A stretch of 15,789 bases of DNA from JAZDLM01 sp043801895 (GCA_043801895.1 JAZDLM010000024.1:1-15789), one strand, 5' to 3'. Numbered from the stretch's first letter, positions 4,508-12,300 are shown. Made by a program: numbers and translations. Notes: generated by a model from the sequence alone, not told the origin.

Positions 4508-4641
4508 AAAAAGCTTGTCCTAATTTATGTTTTTTGCTAACCTGGTGAGGCTACCATCTTTTCTAGGATACCAGTTAATCTGCTCTCCCGTCTATTTCTC
4601 ATTTGCAATTCTTCATTTTTAATTCTTAATCAGCCTGAATT

Positions 4642-4857
4642 ATGCCCAATGTCTGCGCTATCTGTAATAAGAGTCAGGTTTCCGGGAACAATGTCAGCCA
4701 CTCAAAACGCCGCACCAAGCGGGTCTGGAAACCTAACCTAACCCCAAAGAAGACCATCGCTAATGGTCGGACTAAAGTTATTTTAATTTGTATGCGTTGC
4801 TTGAAAGCGACGGCTAAGCCCGCCCGTCAGAGAAAAGTTAAAACCGCTGCAGCCTAG
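4642..4857 (+). CDS. rpmB: Large-subunit ribosomal protein bL28, zinc type
   Basis: A 71-residue bL28: it begins with CAICNKSQVSGNNVSHSKRRTKRVWKPNL, the family signature, and has IANGRTKVILICMRC. Two CxxC pairs (C5/C8 and C50/C53) mark the zinc-binding (C+) form. The protein is part of the 50S subunit. It has no clear Shine-Dalgarno (CCTGAATT precedes ATG), and TTGCAA at about 4604 with an A/T-rich -10-like region near 4627-4632 suggest a very short leader. Its TAG stop overlaps the TAG of the convergent gene inside a perfect palindrome. Confidence 0.95.
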   Translation: MPNVCAICNKSQVSGNNVSHSKRRTKRVWKPNLTPKKTIANGRTKVILICMRCLKATAKPARQRKVKTAAA

Positions 4858-4862
4858 GCTGC
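4849..4862. repeat. 14-bp palindrome holding both stop codons
   Basis: GCAGCCTAGGCTGC is a perfect palindrome. The plus-strand TAG (4855-4857) ends rpmB and the minus-strand TAG (4854-4856) ends the convergent metallo-beta-lactamase-fold gene, so both proteins end Ala-Ala-stop. There is no spacer between the genes and no separate terminator here. Confidence 0.9.
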
Positions 4863-5504
4863 TACTGCCGTTGCCATTGGTTTCAGCATGTAGATAATCG
4901 TCCCTTCGGTCGGGAGGGATTTTTTCGTGACTGACAGGGTGCCCACCGATCTCGTTTCACTTCCCAGCCGGTTGATAAAATCAGAGGCATTGTTGATATC
5001 TATCTTCAGCCCCGGTACATGGTAATGGATCGGGATGACAATTTTGGGTTCAATATCTCTGACTAATTGCGCGGCTTGCGCGGCTGACAGAGTGTACTTC
5101 CCCCCGACTGGAACAGCCAGCACATCTACGCCATTGATTTTTTCTAAAAACTCCGGGCTAAGCGGATGCCCCAAATCGCCGCAGTGCAATACCTTTACCC
5201 CATCGATCTCGAACATAAACATCACATTGCTGCCTCGCGCCGTGCCAGCTTCCTCGTCGTGCCAAGTTCTGAACCCGCGGATGCGAATGCCCCCGAACTC
5301 AAACTCGCCGGGTGTGTCGAACACAATTTTAGCGGTCACCCCAGCCACATGGTTGTGGTCATAATGATTGTGGCTAACAGTCACTAGGTCGCTTTGCAGA
5401 GCCGGCAGCTTCAAACCGATCTCATCGCTAAAAGGATCGGTAATTACAGCAATATTACCTCCCTTAAACTGCAAGCAAGAATGACCTATCCATCTGATTT
5501 CCAT
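4854..5504 (-). CDS. Metallo-beta-lactamase-fold metal-dependent hydrolase
   Basis: A 216-residue MBL-fold protein of the UPF0173/YtkL-like group. The metal motif is SHNHYDH (H45, H47, D49, H50), with H82 in the FRTWHDE stretch, D110 in HCGDLGH and H160 in PIHYH as further ligands, so the site looks complete. The group acts on unknown small substrates in the cytoplasm; there is no signal peptide. A strong Shine-Dalgarno (AGGAGGTG) lies five bases before the ATG at 5504. The gene is convergent with rpmB, overlapping it by four bases. The exact substrate cannot be told from sequence. Confidence 0.9.
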   Translation of the reverse strand: MEIRWIGHSCLQFKGGNIAVITDPFSDEIGLKLPALQSDLVTVSHNHYDHNHVAGVTAKIVFDTPGEFEFGGIRIRGFRTWHDEEAGTARGSNVMFMFEIDGVKVLHCGDLGHPLSPEFLEKINGVDVLAVPVGGKYTLSAAQAAQLVRDIEPKIVIPIHYHVPGLKIDINNASDFINRLGSETRSVGTLSVTKKSLPTEGTIIYMLKPMATAVAA

Positions 5505-5593
5505 CGCCCCACCTCCTCTTTTGGCTTAACTAACGCCAGCGCATCATTCAGCATAAGGTAGTGGTAGATCGGCAAAGCTCTCCTGTCCGTCCT

Positions 5594-5623
5594 TTGTTCT
5601 AGTGTACTATAAGTCAGTATAAT
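5594..5623 (+). promoter_or_regulatory. Promoter for the tRNA-Gly region
   Basis: TTGTTC (5594-5599), an 18-base gap, then a perfect TATAAT (5618-5623). The start would be near 5630, about 60 bases ahead of the miniature tRNA relic and 100 ahead of tRNA-Gly. Confidence 0.5.
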
Positions 5624-5688
5624 GCAGGAAGTAAACGGCTAGTGGGCCTCTGGCGGGGGACGGGGTACGGCCTAAAGCTCAAATTATT

Positions 5689-5725
5689 GCGGGATTAGTA
5701 TAGTGGTAGTATGCGTCCCGCCCCA
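5689..5725 (+). pseudogene. Miniature tRNA-Gly relic: acceptor stem, D-arm and CCA only
   Basis: GCGGGAT (5689-5695) pairs along its full length with GTCCCGC (5715-5721, last pair T-G), followed by a discriminator base and CCA (5723-5725). Between them is one hairpin, GTAT-AGTGGTA-GTAT, the D-arm of tRNA-Gly, nearly identical to that of the intact gene 9 bases downstream. The anticodon arm, variable loop and T-arm are missing as if cut out cleanly. Both acceptor strands differ from the neighbour in a matched way (C-G in place of T-A), so it comes from another tRNA-Gly gene rather than from a copying slip of this one. Confidence 0.7.
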
Positions 5726-5733
5726 GATGCTTA

Positions 5734-5807
5734 GTGGGATTAGTACAATGGTAGTATGCAACCTTCCCAAGGTTGAGACGCGAGTTCGATTCTCGTATCC
5801 CACTCCA
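5734..5807 (+). tRNA. tRNA-Gly(CCC), CCA encoded
   Basis: Acceptor GTGGGAT (5734-5740) with ATCCCAC (5797-5803), discriminator T, CCA at 5805-5807. D-arm GTAC-AATGGTA-GTAT, anticodon stem CAACC/GGTTG around TTCCCAA (anticodon CCC at 5766-5768), T-arm CGAGT-TCGATT-CTCG. It decodes GGG. Confidence 0.95.
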
Positions 5808-5813
5808 GTCTTC

Positions 5814-5831
5814 GTCCGTCAGCTGACGGAC
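5814..5831. repeat. 18-bp perfect palindrome after tRNA-Gly
   Basis: GTCCGTCAGCTGACGGAC is self-complementary over its whole length and is flanked by CTTC on each side. It follows the tRNA 3' end by six bases. It may help end or process the tRNA transcript, or be part of an intergenic repeat. Confidence 0.6.
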
Positions 5832-5879
5832 TTCGCCCGGCTTACGCCAGCAGATTATATAAAAACAAAAGCGAAGACT

Positions 5880-5917
5880 GCCCTGCGTAGCTCGGAGAGC
5901 GAAGCACGGGCTATTTT
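5880..5917 (+). terminator. Hairpin with T-run, made from a dispersed repeat
   Basis: GCCC-TGC...GCTC (5880-5894) pairs with GAGC...GCA-GGGC (5897-5911) around a GGA loop, followed by TATTTTT. It would stop transcripts coming from tRNA-Gly. Its inner part, 5882-5904, matches the reversed segment 1791-1816 of the inverted-repeat element after tadA with two differences. Confidence 0.55.
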
Positions 5918-6034
5918 TGGTTTACGATTTTGGTTAAGCTACGAATTAACCTTTGGCAGGCGACTAAATTTCTAATTTTTTCTACTTCGTTGGGGCTGGT
6001 TTTTGGTAGAGTGTAAATAAAGGATTTGATAAAC

Positions 6035-6637
6035 ATGACTAGACGAATTTTCATCATGCGGCACGCGATGCCGCAAAATCCGACTGATGTAATTTACGGC
6101 AACTTGCCGGGTTTCCCGCTAAGTGATCTCGGCAAGGCCCAGGCACGGGAAGCAGGGGAGTTCATGGAAAGCATTAAGCTAGATTTTGTATATACCTCCC
6201 CGCGCGAGCGGGCGGAGGAGACTGGCCAGATCGTCGCTATGCTTAACCTCGGCCATCCTCAAATCATTGTCGACCCGCGCCTGCGCGATCTGGGCTTGGG
6301 CAAATACCAAGGCAAAATAGCCTATAACCAGTGGCACGAACAAAGGCAAAAGTACTTAGCCCAACAGGAGATTGGCGATGGAGAATTTGAGTCGCCGGTT
6401 AGCGTCCAGTCTCGGATGCGCGAGGCCATTACTCGGGCAATACAGAAGCACCCTGATGCCAGTCTGCTGTTTGTGTCCCACGGCGACCCGATCGATTATG
6501 TATTGCAATGGGTCGAGCGGGGCCAGCTAAAAGGCTTAGCACAGTATAGTGTCCACAAAGCTAGCATTTGGGAGCTGGATTTTATCCACCATCGCGTTTC
6601 CAACATTTTTCAGGCCACTATAAAACTGCCCCGCTAA
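6035..6637 (+). CDS. Histidine phosphatase (phosphoglycerate mutase-like) family protein
   Basis: A 200-residue member of branch 1 of the histidine phosphatase superfamily. The N-terminus IFIMRHA has the catalytic histidine (H10) and the phosphate-binding arginine (R9), with alanine in place of the common glycine of RHG. YTSPRERAEETG carries the second arginine, RLRDLGLGKYQGK is in the expected middle position, and FVSHGDPI holds the second catalytic-site histidine (H149). The substrate is open: family members act on phosphosugars, nucleotides or alpha-ribazole phosphate. ATG 6035 is chosen over the in-frame TTG at 6026 because AAAGGA lies 10 bases before it. It stands alone; a GC hairpin covers its stop codon. 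Confidence 0.9.
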   Translation: MTRRIFIMRHAMPQNPTDVIYGNLPGFPLSDLGKAQAREAGEFMESIKLDFVYTSPRERAEETGQIVAMLNLGHPQIIVDPRLRDLGLGKYQGKIAYNQWHEQRQKYLAQQEIGDGEFESPVSVQSRMREAITRAIQKHPDASLLFVSHGDPIDYVLQWVERGQLKGLAQYSVHKASIWELDFIHHRVSNIFQATIKLPR

Positions 6638-6648
6638 TCACAGCGGGG
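6629..6648 (+). terminator. GC hairpin over the phosphatase stop codon
   Basis: CCCCGCT (6629-6635) pairs with AGCGGGG (6642-6648), loop of six. The TAA stop begins in the stem. There is no immediate T-run (AACTTGACTTTT follows), so it is a weak terminator, and the T-rich tail is also the -35 of the next promoter. Confidence 0.4.
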
Positions 6649-6651
6649 AAC

Positions 6652-6680
6652 TTGACTTTTCCCGCTCTCAGAGCTAGTCT
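6652..6680 (+). promoter_or_regulatory. Promoter of cassette 1 with palindromic spacer
   Basis: TTGACT (6652-6657), a 17-base gap, TAGTCT (6675-6680). The spacer contains GCTCTCAGAGC (6664-6674), a palindrome touching the -10, a natural place for a repressor. The segment 6652-6692 is repeated at 7469-7509 with one difference. Confidence 0.65.
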
Positions 6681-6721
6681 TTTGGTAGTTTAGCCACCTC
6701 TTCGGACTAAGGAGGAAACAG

Positions 6722-7396
6722 ATGAAAAAGGTGTTGCTCATTACCATCGTAGTATTGGTGGTAGTTGCGGTTGGGTTGCTGCTTGCCTACCAGCTTGGCA
6801 AGAAGGCTCCCGGAGTCTACGCCATCCAGGACGGCAAGATCTACAAACTCGATGCAAACGACATTGAGTTCAGACTTGAGAGCGGTCAACTGGTCTTTGG
6901 GCTCCCGCCTGACTATCCCAAACTTAAAGCCAACGCTCCATTCATGATCGAGATGTGGGACATCTGCTCCAGGGGCTTTGGCGCAAGGGATATCCAGTGG
7001 CTTCTCACTCATGGCTATACTCTGGATCATTCCAAGAAAGGCTGGTCGAAGGGTGCGGATAGTCCGCCCGAACCAATGCACTTACTCTTAATAGCCCTCC
7101 CGCCCTGCCCACTCGACTTCGACCACAATACCTTCTTCTCTAGTCTCACTCCAACCAAGCCCCTCGAGACACCCGGACAATACCGAGTTATTACCTCTAA
7201 TTACTTTGACCTCGCCGAGAAGCATGTTTGGACATGGCAGAGGGAGAAGCAGCCGTTCCCGTACCGCTACCGCTACGGCTCCTACCGCCCATTCCTCAAT
7301 CAGTTTTCTTACGACGAGGGGATACCTACCGGCGTCTATCTTCTGCCGTCATTGGGCGGCAGTCTAATGGTATTAGTCCCTATCGTCTTCGAGTAG
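6722..7396 (+). CDS. Membrane-anchored extracytoplasmic protein, cassette 1 (unknown family)
   Basis: A 224-residue product with a Lys-Lys start, one hydrophobic segment (residues 4-23) and then YQLGKKAPGVYAIQDGKIYKLD; it is either anchored with the rest outside or cleaved as a signal peptide. The middle (50-170) is rich in Trp, Pro and Asp; the end has QPFPYRYRYG, DEGIPTGVYLLP and LVPIVFE. The same N- and C-terminal blocks recur in the next gene; the middle does not. I recognise no family. GGAGGAAAC lies just before the ATG. The gene has its own promoter and terminator. Cysteines at about 82, 125 and near PPCPLD are not shared with the paralog, so any disulfides differ. Confidence 0.75.
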   Translation: MKKVLLITIVVLVVVAVGLLLAYQLGKKAPGVYAIQDGKIYKLDANDIEFRLESGQLVFGLPPDYPKLKANAPFMIEMWDICSRGFGARDIQWLLTHGYTLDHSKKGWSKGADSPPEPMHLLLIALPPCPLDFDHNTFFSSLTPTKPLETPGQYRVITSNYFDLAEKHVWTWQREKQPFPYRYRYGSYRPFLNQFSYDEGIPTGVYLLPSLGGSLMVLVPIVFE

Positions 7397-7411
7397 TAGA
7401 TTACAACAAAT

Positions 7412-7467
7412 AACCCCTGCCTCATCCTTCTCGCGGTTGCGCGAGACGGTGAGGATCGGGGTTTTTT
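7412..7467 (+). terminator. Strong terminator of cassette 1
   Basis: A long nested hairpin: AACCCC/GGGGTT (7412-7417 with 7458-7463), CCTCATC/GGTGAGG (7420-7426 with 7448-7454), CTCGCG/CGCGAG (7430-7435 with 7440-7445), loop GTTG, then TTTTTT. The T-run continues directly into the -35 of cassette 2. Confidence 0.93.
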
Positions 7468-7468
7468 A

Positions 7469-7497
7469 TTGACTTTTCCCGCTCTCAGAGCTAATCT
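7469..7497 (+). promoter_or_regulatory. Promoter of cassette 2 with palindromic spacer
   Basis: TTGACT (7469-7474), a 17-base gap, TAATCT (7492-7497), a slightly better -10 than in cassette 1. The same GCTCTCAGAGC palindrome fills the spacer (7481-7491). Confidence 0.7.
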
Positions 7498-7535
7498 TTT
7501 GGTAGTTTAACTTGTCTTCTCAGCGGAGGAAGCAG

Positions 7536-8153
7536 ATGAAGAAGGCAGTGTTCATTACCATCACGGTCTTGGTGGTAATTGCTGTCGGGCTACTACTTGC
7601 CTACCAGCTTGGCAAGAAGGCTCCCGGAGTCTACGCCATCCAGGACGGCAAGATCTACAAACTTGATACCACCATCGAGTTCACCGAAGACTTGGTCTTC
7701 AAGCTCCCACCTGACTACCCCAAACTCAAAGCCAACCAGCCATTCAAGGTAGAGATCTGGGATAGTGTCAAGCTGGGTGAAGTATGCCTAATCGCCCACG
7801 GCTTCACCAAAGACACCACTGACGGGCAGGTTAGCTGGAGGGGTGGAAGTAGTAATCCACCAGGGTTTGTGTTTTCCGACAAGGCGTATCCGGGCGAGGG
7901 TTATTTCCCCGACGAGAGTAGCCTTGCCGCAGCGGACGCTTTTGGCAAACAGGGAGAGTGGCGAGTTCGAACTAGCGACTGGCTTCACATTAACAGCATT
8001 CACCAATGGCAATGGACGAGGAATGAACAGCCCTTCCCGTATTATCGTCTTGGTTTCTGCTGGCGGCCATGCTACGACAAGGGGATTCCTCCCGGCGTGT
8101 ATGTCTCGCCGCTCTGGTCGAGTTATTTGCTTGTCCCCATCGTCTTCAGGTAG
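7536..8153 (+). CDS. Membrane-anchored extracytoplasmic protein, cassette 2 (paralog)
   Basis: A 205-residue paralog of the previous gene. The start is ATG 7536 (GGAGGA six bases upstream) rather than the in-frame TTG at 7512, by alignment with cassette 1. The hydrophobic segment and YQLGKKAPGVYAIQDGKIYKLD are the same; 68 bases (7596-7663) are identical to 6782-6849. Then comes VFKLPPDYPKLKANQPFKVEIWD, a middle part different from the paralog (RGGSSNPPGFVF, FPDESSLAAADAFG), and the shared end WQWTRNEQPFPYY, DKGIPPGVYV, LVPIVF. Cysteines in EVCLIAHG and GFCWRPCYD could form a disulfide outside the cell. Family and function unknown; probably surface exposed. Confidence 0.75.
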   Translation: MKKAVFITITVLVVIAVGLLLAYQLGKKAPGVYAIQDGKIYKLDTTIEFTEDLVFKLPPDYPKLKANQPFKVEIWDSVKLGEVCLIAHGFTKDTTDGQVSWRGGSSNPPGFVFSDKAYPGEGYFPDESSLAAADAFGKQGEWRVRTSDWLHINSIHQWQWTRNEQPFPYYRLGFCWRPCYDKGIPPGVYVSPLWSSYLLVPIVFR

Positions 8154-8165
8154 ATTTCAACGAAT

Positions 8166-8220
8166 AACCCCGCCTCATCATTCTTCGCGATTGCGCGAGA
8201 CGGTGAGAGTCGGGGTTTTT
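8166..8220 (+). terminator. Terminator of cassette 2, shared with the convergent gene end
   Basis: AACCCC (8166-8171) with GGGGTT (8212-8217) and inner CCTCAT/GTGAG and CGCG/CGCG pairs, a relative of the cassette 1 terminator, then TTTTT. The stop codon of the convergent minus-strand gene (8219-8221) lies in the T-run. Confidence 0.88.
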
Positions 8221-9385
8221 ATTTTGTCTGATTCCAAACCAACTGGCCAGAGAACGGCCGAATAGCAAAGATATTTTCGTCGGTATCGCTAAGCGGTTCC
8301 AGGCTGACTACTAGCTGGGTGTAGTCTTCGAGCTTTTGCTCGGTAGTATAAGTATGGCGGGTGTTGGTGGTGAATGACGCACCGGCAGAATCAAATGCGC
8401 CAGCGGGTATCAGTTTCTCCACGAACGGTCCGTTCATTTTTACCAACCAGGCTTCGTATTTCCAGCCCAAATCTCGAACTTCCGGCAGGCTGGTGATATC
8501 CACGTTAGCTTTGTACTGTTTGTCGGTAGCATCAAATTCAACCGACACCTTGCCGCTAGCTTGGCTAAAACTGGTCGGGAAGTCGAGCTTGGCCGTAGCC
8601 CCACTTTCGGGCAATAAGCCTTCCAGCACGGTGATGGCGGTATCGTTATTATTAGCCTGATCATTGATTACCACTCGAACGCCGTTATAATCCGCCCAGT
8701 CGCGGACGGTAAATTTATCGGCCAAATTATTTTCCAAATCGTATAAAGTACCGTCGGCGTTGACGATGAAATCTTGGACTTTTTCTACGCTCAAGCCGTC
8801 AGCGGTTTTTGCCGTTAAGAATAGCGAGTAATTATATTGCGCGACCGGCAAAGAGGGGAGCTGGAAGGATTCTAGCGATAAAGTCTGGCCCTGACGCGAA
8901 ACGGTCGCGGTTGGCATAGTCGAAGCCCGGTACAGCAAAGTCGAAAAGTTAGTGTAAGACTCCAGCCTAGGCTGCAGCCGAGGCGCGAGCCAGAGATAGG
9001 TGCCAATGCCAATGGCGATCACTATCAACGCGACCACGCCGGCGATAATCCACTTGCGCTTGCTAGTCTTTTTAGGGGTAGTGGTCTCGCCGATTATTGG
9101 GGCAACTAGTTGAGCAAGGGTAGTCGATTCTGCCGTTGTTGGCTGCGGTGCATTGCTCGCCTCATCTAACATATCTACCACCGGGGTGGTTGTCGGTTCA
9201 GGGATGGACGCCGGAGTAGGAACGGCTGGGATAATTGGTCCGGCGGGCGCCATCGGCGATGGTGTCAATTCTGGCAAGGGCAGATTTTCGATCGGCTCAA
9301 CTTTAGGCGCCTCTGGTTGAGAGGGTCTTTGGCCGTCGTCAGGCTGCTGCGGCAGGATCGGATTGTTGATAAAATTATTGTCCAT
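8219..9385 (-). CDS. Single-pass membrane protein with Pro-rich cytoplasmic tail, partner of the giant surface protein
   Basis: A 388-residue protein in three parts: residues 1-105 are Pro/Thr/Glu-rich and probably unstructured; 106-111 (KKTSKR) is basic and is followed by one membrane segment (112-132, WIIAGVVALIVIAIGIGTYLW); 135-388 is a mostly beta extracytoplasmic domain with paired FDATDKQYKANVDI-type strands. The basic run before the segment puts the N-terminus inside. The ATG overlaps the end of the giant gene by 11 bases and has GAGAGG five bases upstream, so it is translated after it and the two products are likely made together. Family not recognised. It may anchor or export-couple the giant protein at the membrane; this is inference from the arrangement. 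Confidence 0.8.
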   Translation of the reverse strand: MDNNFINNPILPQQPDDGQRPSQPEAPKVEPIENLPLPELTPSPMAPAGPIIPAVPTPASIPEPTTTPVVDMLDEASNAPQPTTAESTTLAQLVAPIIGETTTPKKTSKRKWIIAGVVALIVIAIGIGTYLWLAPRLQPRLESYTNFSTLLYRASTMPTATVSRQGQTLSLESFQLPSLPVAQYNYSLFLTAKTADGLSVEKVQDFIVNADGTLYDLENNLADKFTVRDWADYNGVRVVINDQANNNDTAITVLEGLLPESGATAKLDFPTSFSQASGKVSVEFDATDKQYKANVDITSLPEVRDLGWKYEAWLVKMNGPFVEKLIPAGAFDSAGASFTTNTRHTYTTEQKLEDYTQLVVSLEPLSDTDENIFAIRPFSGQLVWNQTK

Positions 9386-12300
9386 ACTGGCCTCTCACCG
9401 CTAGGTTCTGGAAAAACTCAACAATTAAATTCCAAATATTAATTACTGGGCTTTGGCCCGCGCTATCGGTACCAGCCTGGCTGCCGAAGATATTGAACAG
9501 GTTGTCGAAGACTGCGGCTAATCCGCCGCTCGCGGTGCCGGCATCGCTCAGATCGTAAGCCCCCGCCGATAAGCCCTGTCGGTTTCTATTATAGATAAGT
9601 TCTTCTTTAATGTGTTTCAAGCGAGCTCGTTGGTCGAGGTTGGTCCAGCCGGGGAGCAGAGAGAGTTGATCAAACCCGCTCATATCGCCTTGTCGGGCCA
9701 GGTCCACTAAATTCTTGGCGAACTGTTTACGCTCGCTGCTTAAACTATTGTCGTCGAGCAGATTTAGCATCAGAGTATCCAGTAAGACGCGATCCAGCAT
9801 CCCATACAACGACTTGGCCTCCGAGCCGGTGTTATTGGCAGTGGCCCGTTGGACGGCCGACTTAAGCTCCTCGTAAGATGTACCGCCGGCATAGGTGGAG
9901 TTGGCCTTGATCAAGTCCAGCTCCTGTTGAACCAATCGCTTGTCGTTGTCGCTTAAGGCTGAACTGCCTTGGACCAGGCTATAGGCGCTGCTCATTGTAT
10001 TGTTGAAATTGGGAGCCAGGGGATCATACAACGGCCCAGCCGGACTCTCCCGATCGATATCAAAGCCCAGCTTCTTGTAATTATCACGGGTGGTTTTCGC
10101 CAAATCGCTGATCATAGACATATTCAAGTCTTTCAGCTTCTCTAGAGCCGTGATGTCGCCAGTCTTAATAAACGCGGCAATGGCCTGCTCAACATATTTC
10201 TTTTCGTATTCGCTATAGCCTGAATTCGCCAAAACATCGTTGGCGCTTTTAACGAGTCTCAGGTGAACGATTGCATCTGCCAATTTGCGGGCTTCCGCGC
10301 TGGTTCTGGCGCTTTCGGGCAAAGCTTCCAATGCCTTCTTGACGGTAATTTGCGCCAGGCCAATACTGGTGTCGCTACCGCTATCGATATTCTTCCCGAT
10401 GGCAGTTTTCTTGCCTTCGCTCAGCAGAGAGCTGGAGTTAACCGTGGATCTACTGTTGCCCGTTGTCGCGTCAGAGTCCAAAACCCCTAGCGGCAAGTCC
10501 TCTTCAAATTTCCATGGTTGGTTGCTGGGCTGCTGATTTTGGCCATTATCGCCGGATGGGTTTTGAGGCCAGTCGTACTCTCCGAATATCCAGTTCGCGA
10601 TTTGGGTACCGGCAGTCTCGCCTCCCGCCTGGAGGGTGGTCACGATGGACACCCCTCCGCCCTTACCCCAGTCGACACTCAGACGTGCTTCCGTATTACG
10701 CATAAGGTCAATCACAAAGGATGAGGAGTAATCACCTCCGCCGATGGCGAATCGTAAATCTCCATCGGTTACTCCGCTCCCCACCGAAATATTAACATTA
10801 ACCGGTTTAGAGCTATCGTAGTCCTGCACATCTCTTACAATCTGGCTATGTACTGTCTTGGGGATTGATACATCGTAAACCCTTGGCGGGGTAGCGCCCC
10901 CAATTTTGGTGATACTGATGGCGCTACCTAACTCTTCTACTTTTTGTTTAAGAAGATCGCTCAAAGAAGAACCACTCCCAACATGCAATTGTACAACTTC
11001 CCTAGCGAACGTCCTTGCATTGCTCCCAGCTTTATACCCCCACAACTCTATAGTTAAATGGCCCTCTTGGCGGTTGTCGATATTCGGGTCCGGCGTGACA
11101 GAGAAATCAAATGACTGGGTTTTCCCATTCGGTGCGATCGATGGGAACAGGGCAGGGAGCGATTGGCAGCCCGGTGTCCCCGCCATAGAGTCTCCCTCAT
11201 CAACACACCAGCCCGCGCTTTGAGTAGCCTTTAGGTGTAGGACCCCGCCCTCGACTGGGGACACGGCACTTTTCGCCGGAGTTTTTATCTTAACGGTTAT
11301 CGCCTGAACTCGCTGGCTATTTTTCTCGAAAGTTAACACATCCGGCGTGACCGACTCAATCGACAAGAAACTAGGATCCTCATTGTAAGCCTGATCGGCC
11401 GGAGTTGTAGCTTTGAGGATCTTAGTAGCTATTACTGCTTCATCTTCGGTATGGGCTCCCACCTTTTTGCTACGGGTTGCCTTAGCTTCAATAGTAACGA
11501 CCGCGTCGCCAGCCTTTTTCGAATCAGCTGCCAGTCGGACAGAGTACTCGGCCATACCATTGCCCGAACTTGCGGTATCCAGCCGCTTCGAAGTATCGCC
11601 TTGCGATATCCGCACTCCGCCGCTGGGCGTAATTTTCAGATCAATCCCGGGCTTGCTCAACCCGACATAGACGACGCTAACCTTTAGATCGATCACTCCG
11701 GGGGCACTATCGGGGCTTTGCCCTTCGCTAAAATTCAAGCTAGCTGGCGTGGCCACGATACTTAACGAGCCAGTCTTGTCCTCTCCTTCAGGGGTTGGCG
11801 CACGCATGGTCAGCGTTATTGTCTTACTGGCGGTTTTAGTCGAGCCATCTTTGGCTGGTGCAGTGGCTTTAACGATAACGCTGCCGTTCGGCTTGTCGCG
11901 ATTAATTTCAATAGTAAAGTTGTGGGTAACGGTCCCGCCTTTGCCCGCTGTTAGGCTAGATGAATTACTCGCGCCACTAACCAATTTAATGTCGCCGCCC
12001 GTACTTACTGCGATTTGACCGGTGCCCGAACCAACATTGCTCGAGTAGCTAACACTGGCTTTAAAGACGCGGCGTTCGCTGGTCACGCCCTTACCCCATT
12101 TGGGCAGCTCAATATACGAAGGGGAAATACTCACCCCTACGGTCCTGCTCGGGTCTTTCTCTTCCGATGAGCCGTAAGGAGATGGCTTTTCGTCAGCGCC
12201 GGTACCGCCGGGTTGGTTGTTGGTTGCCGCCGCCTTCAGCAAGTTTTTAACGGTAATACAGGCTCTGGCGTTCACGCCGGCCCCAATTTTATTGGTGAAT

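Noticed and set aside
5703..5975. 90-codon plus-strand frame
   Set aside because: It crosses the mini tRNA, tRNA-Gly, a palindrome and a terminator; it is a by-product of these.
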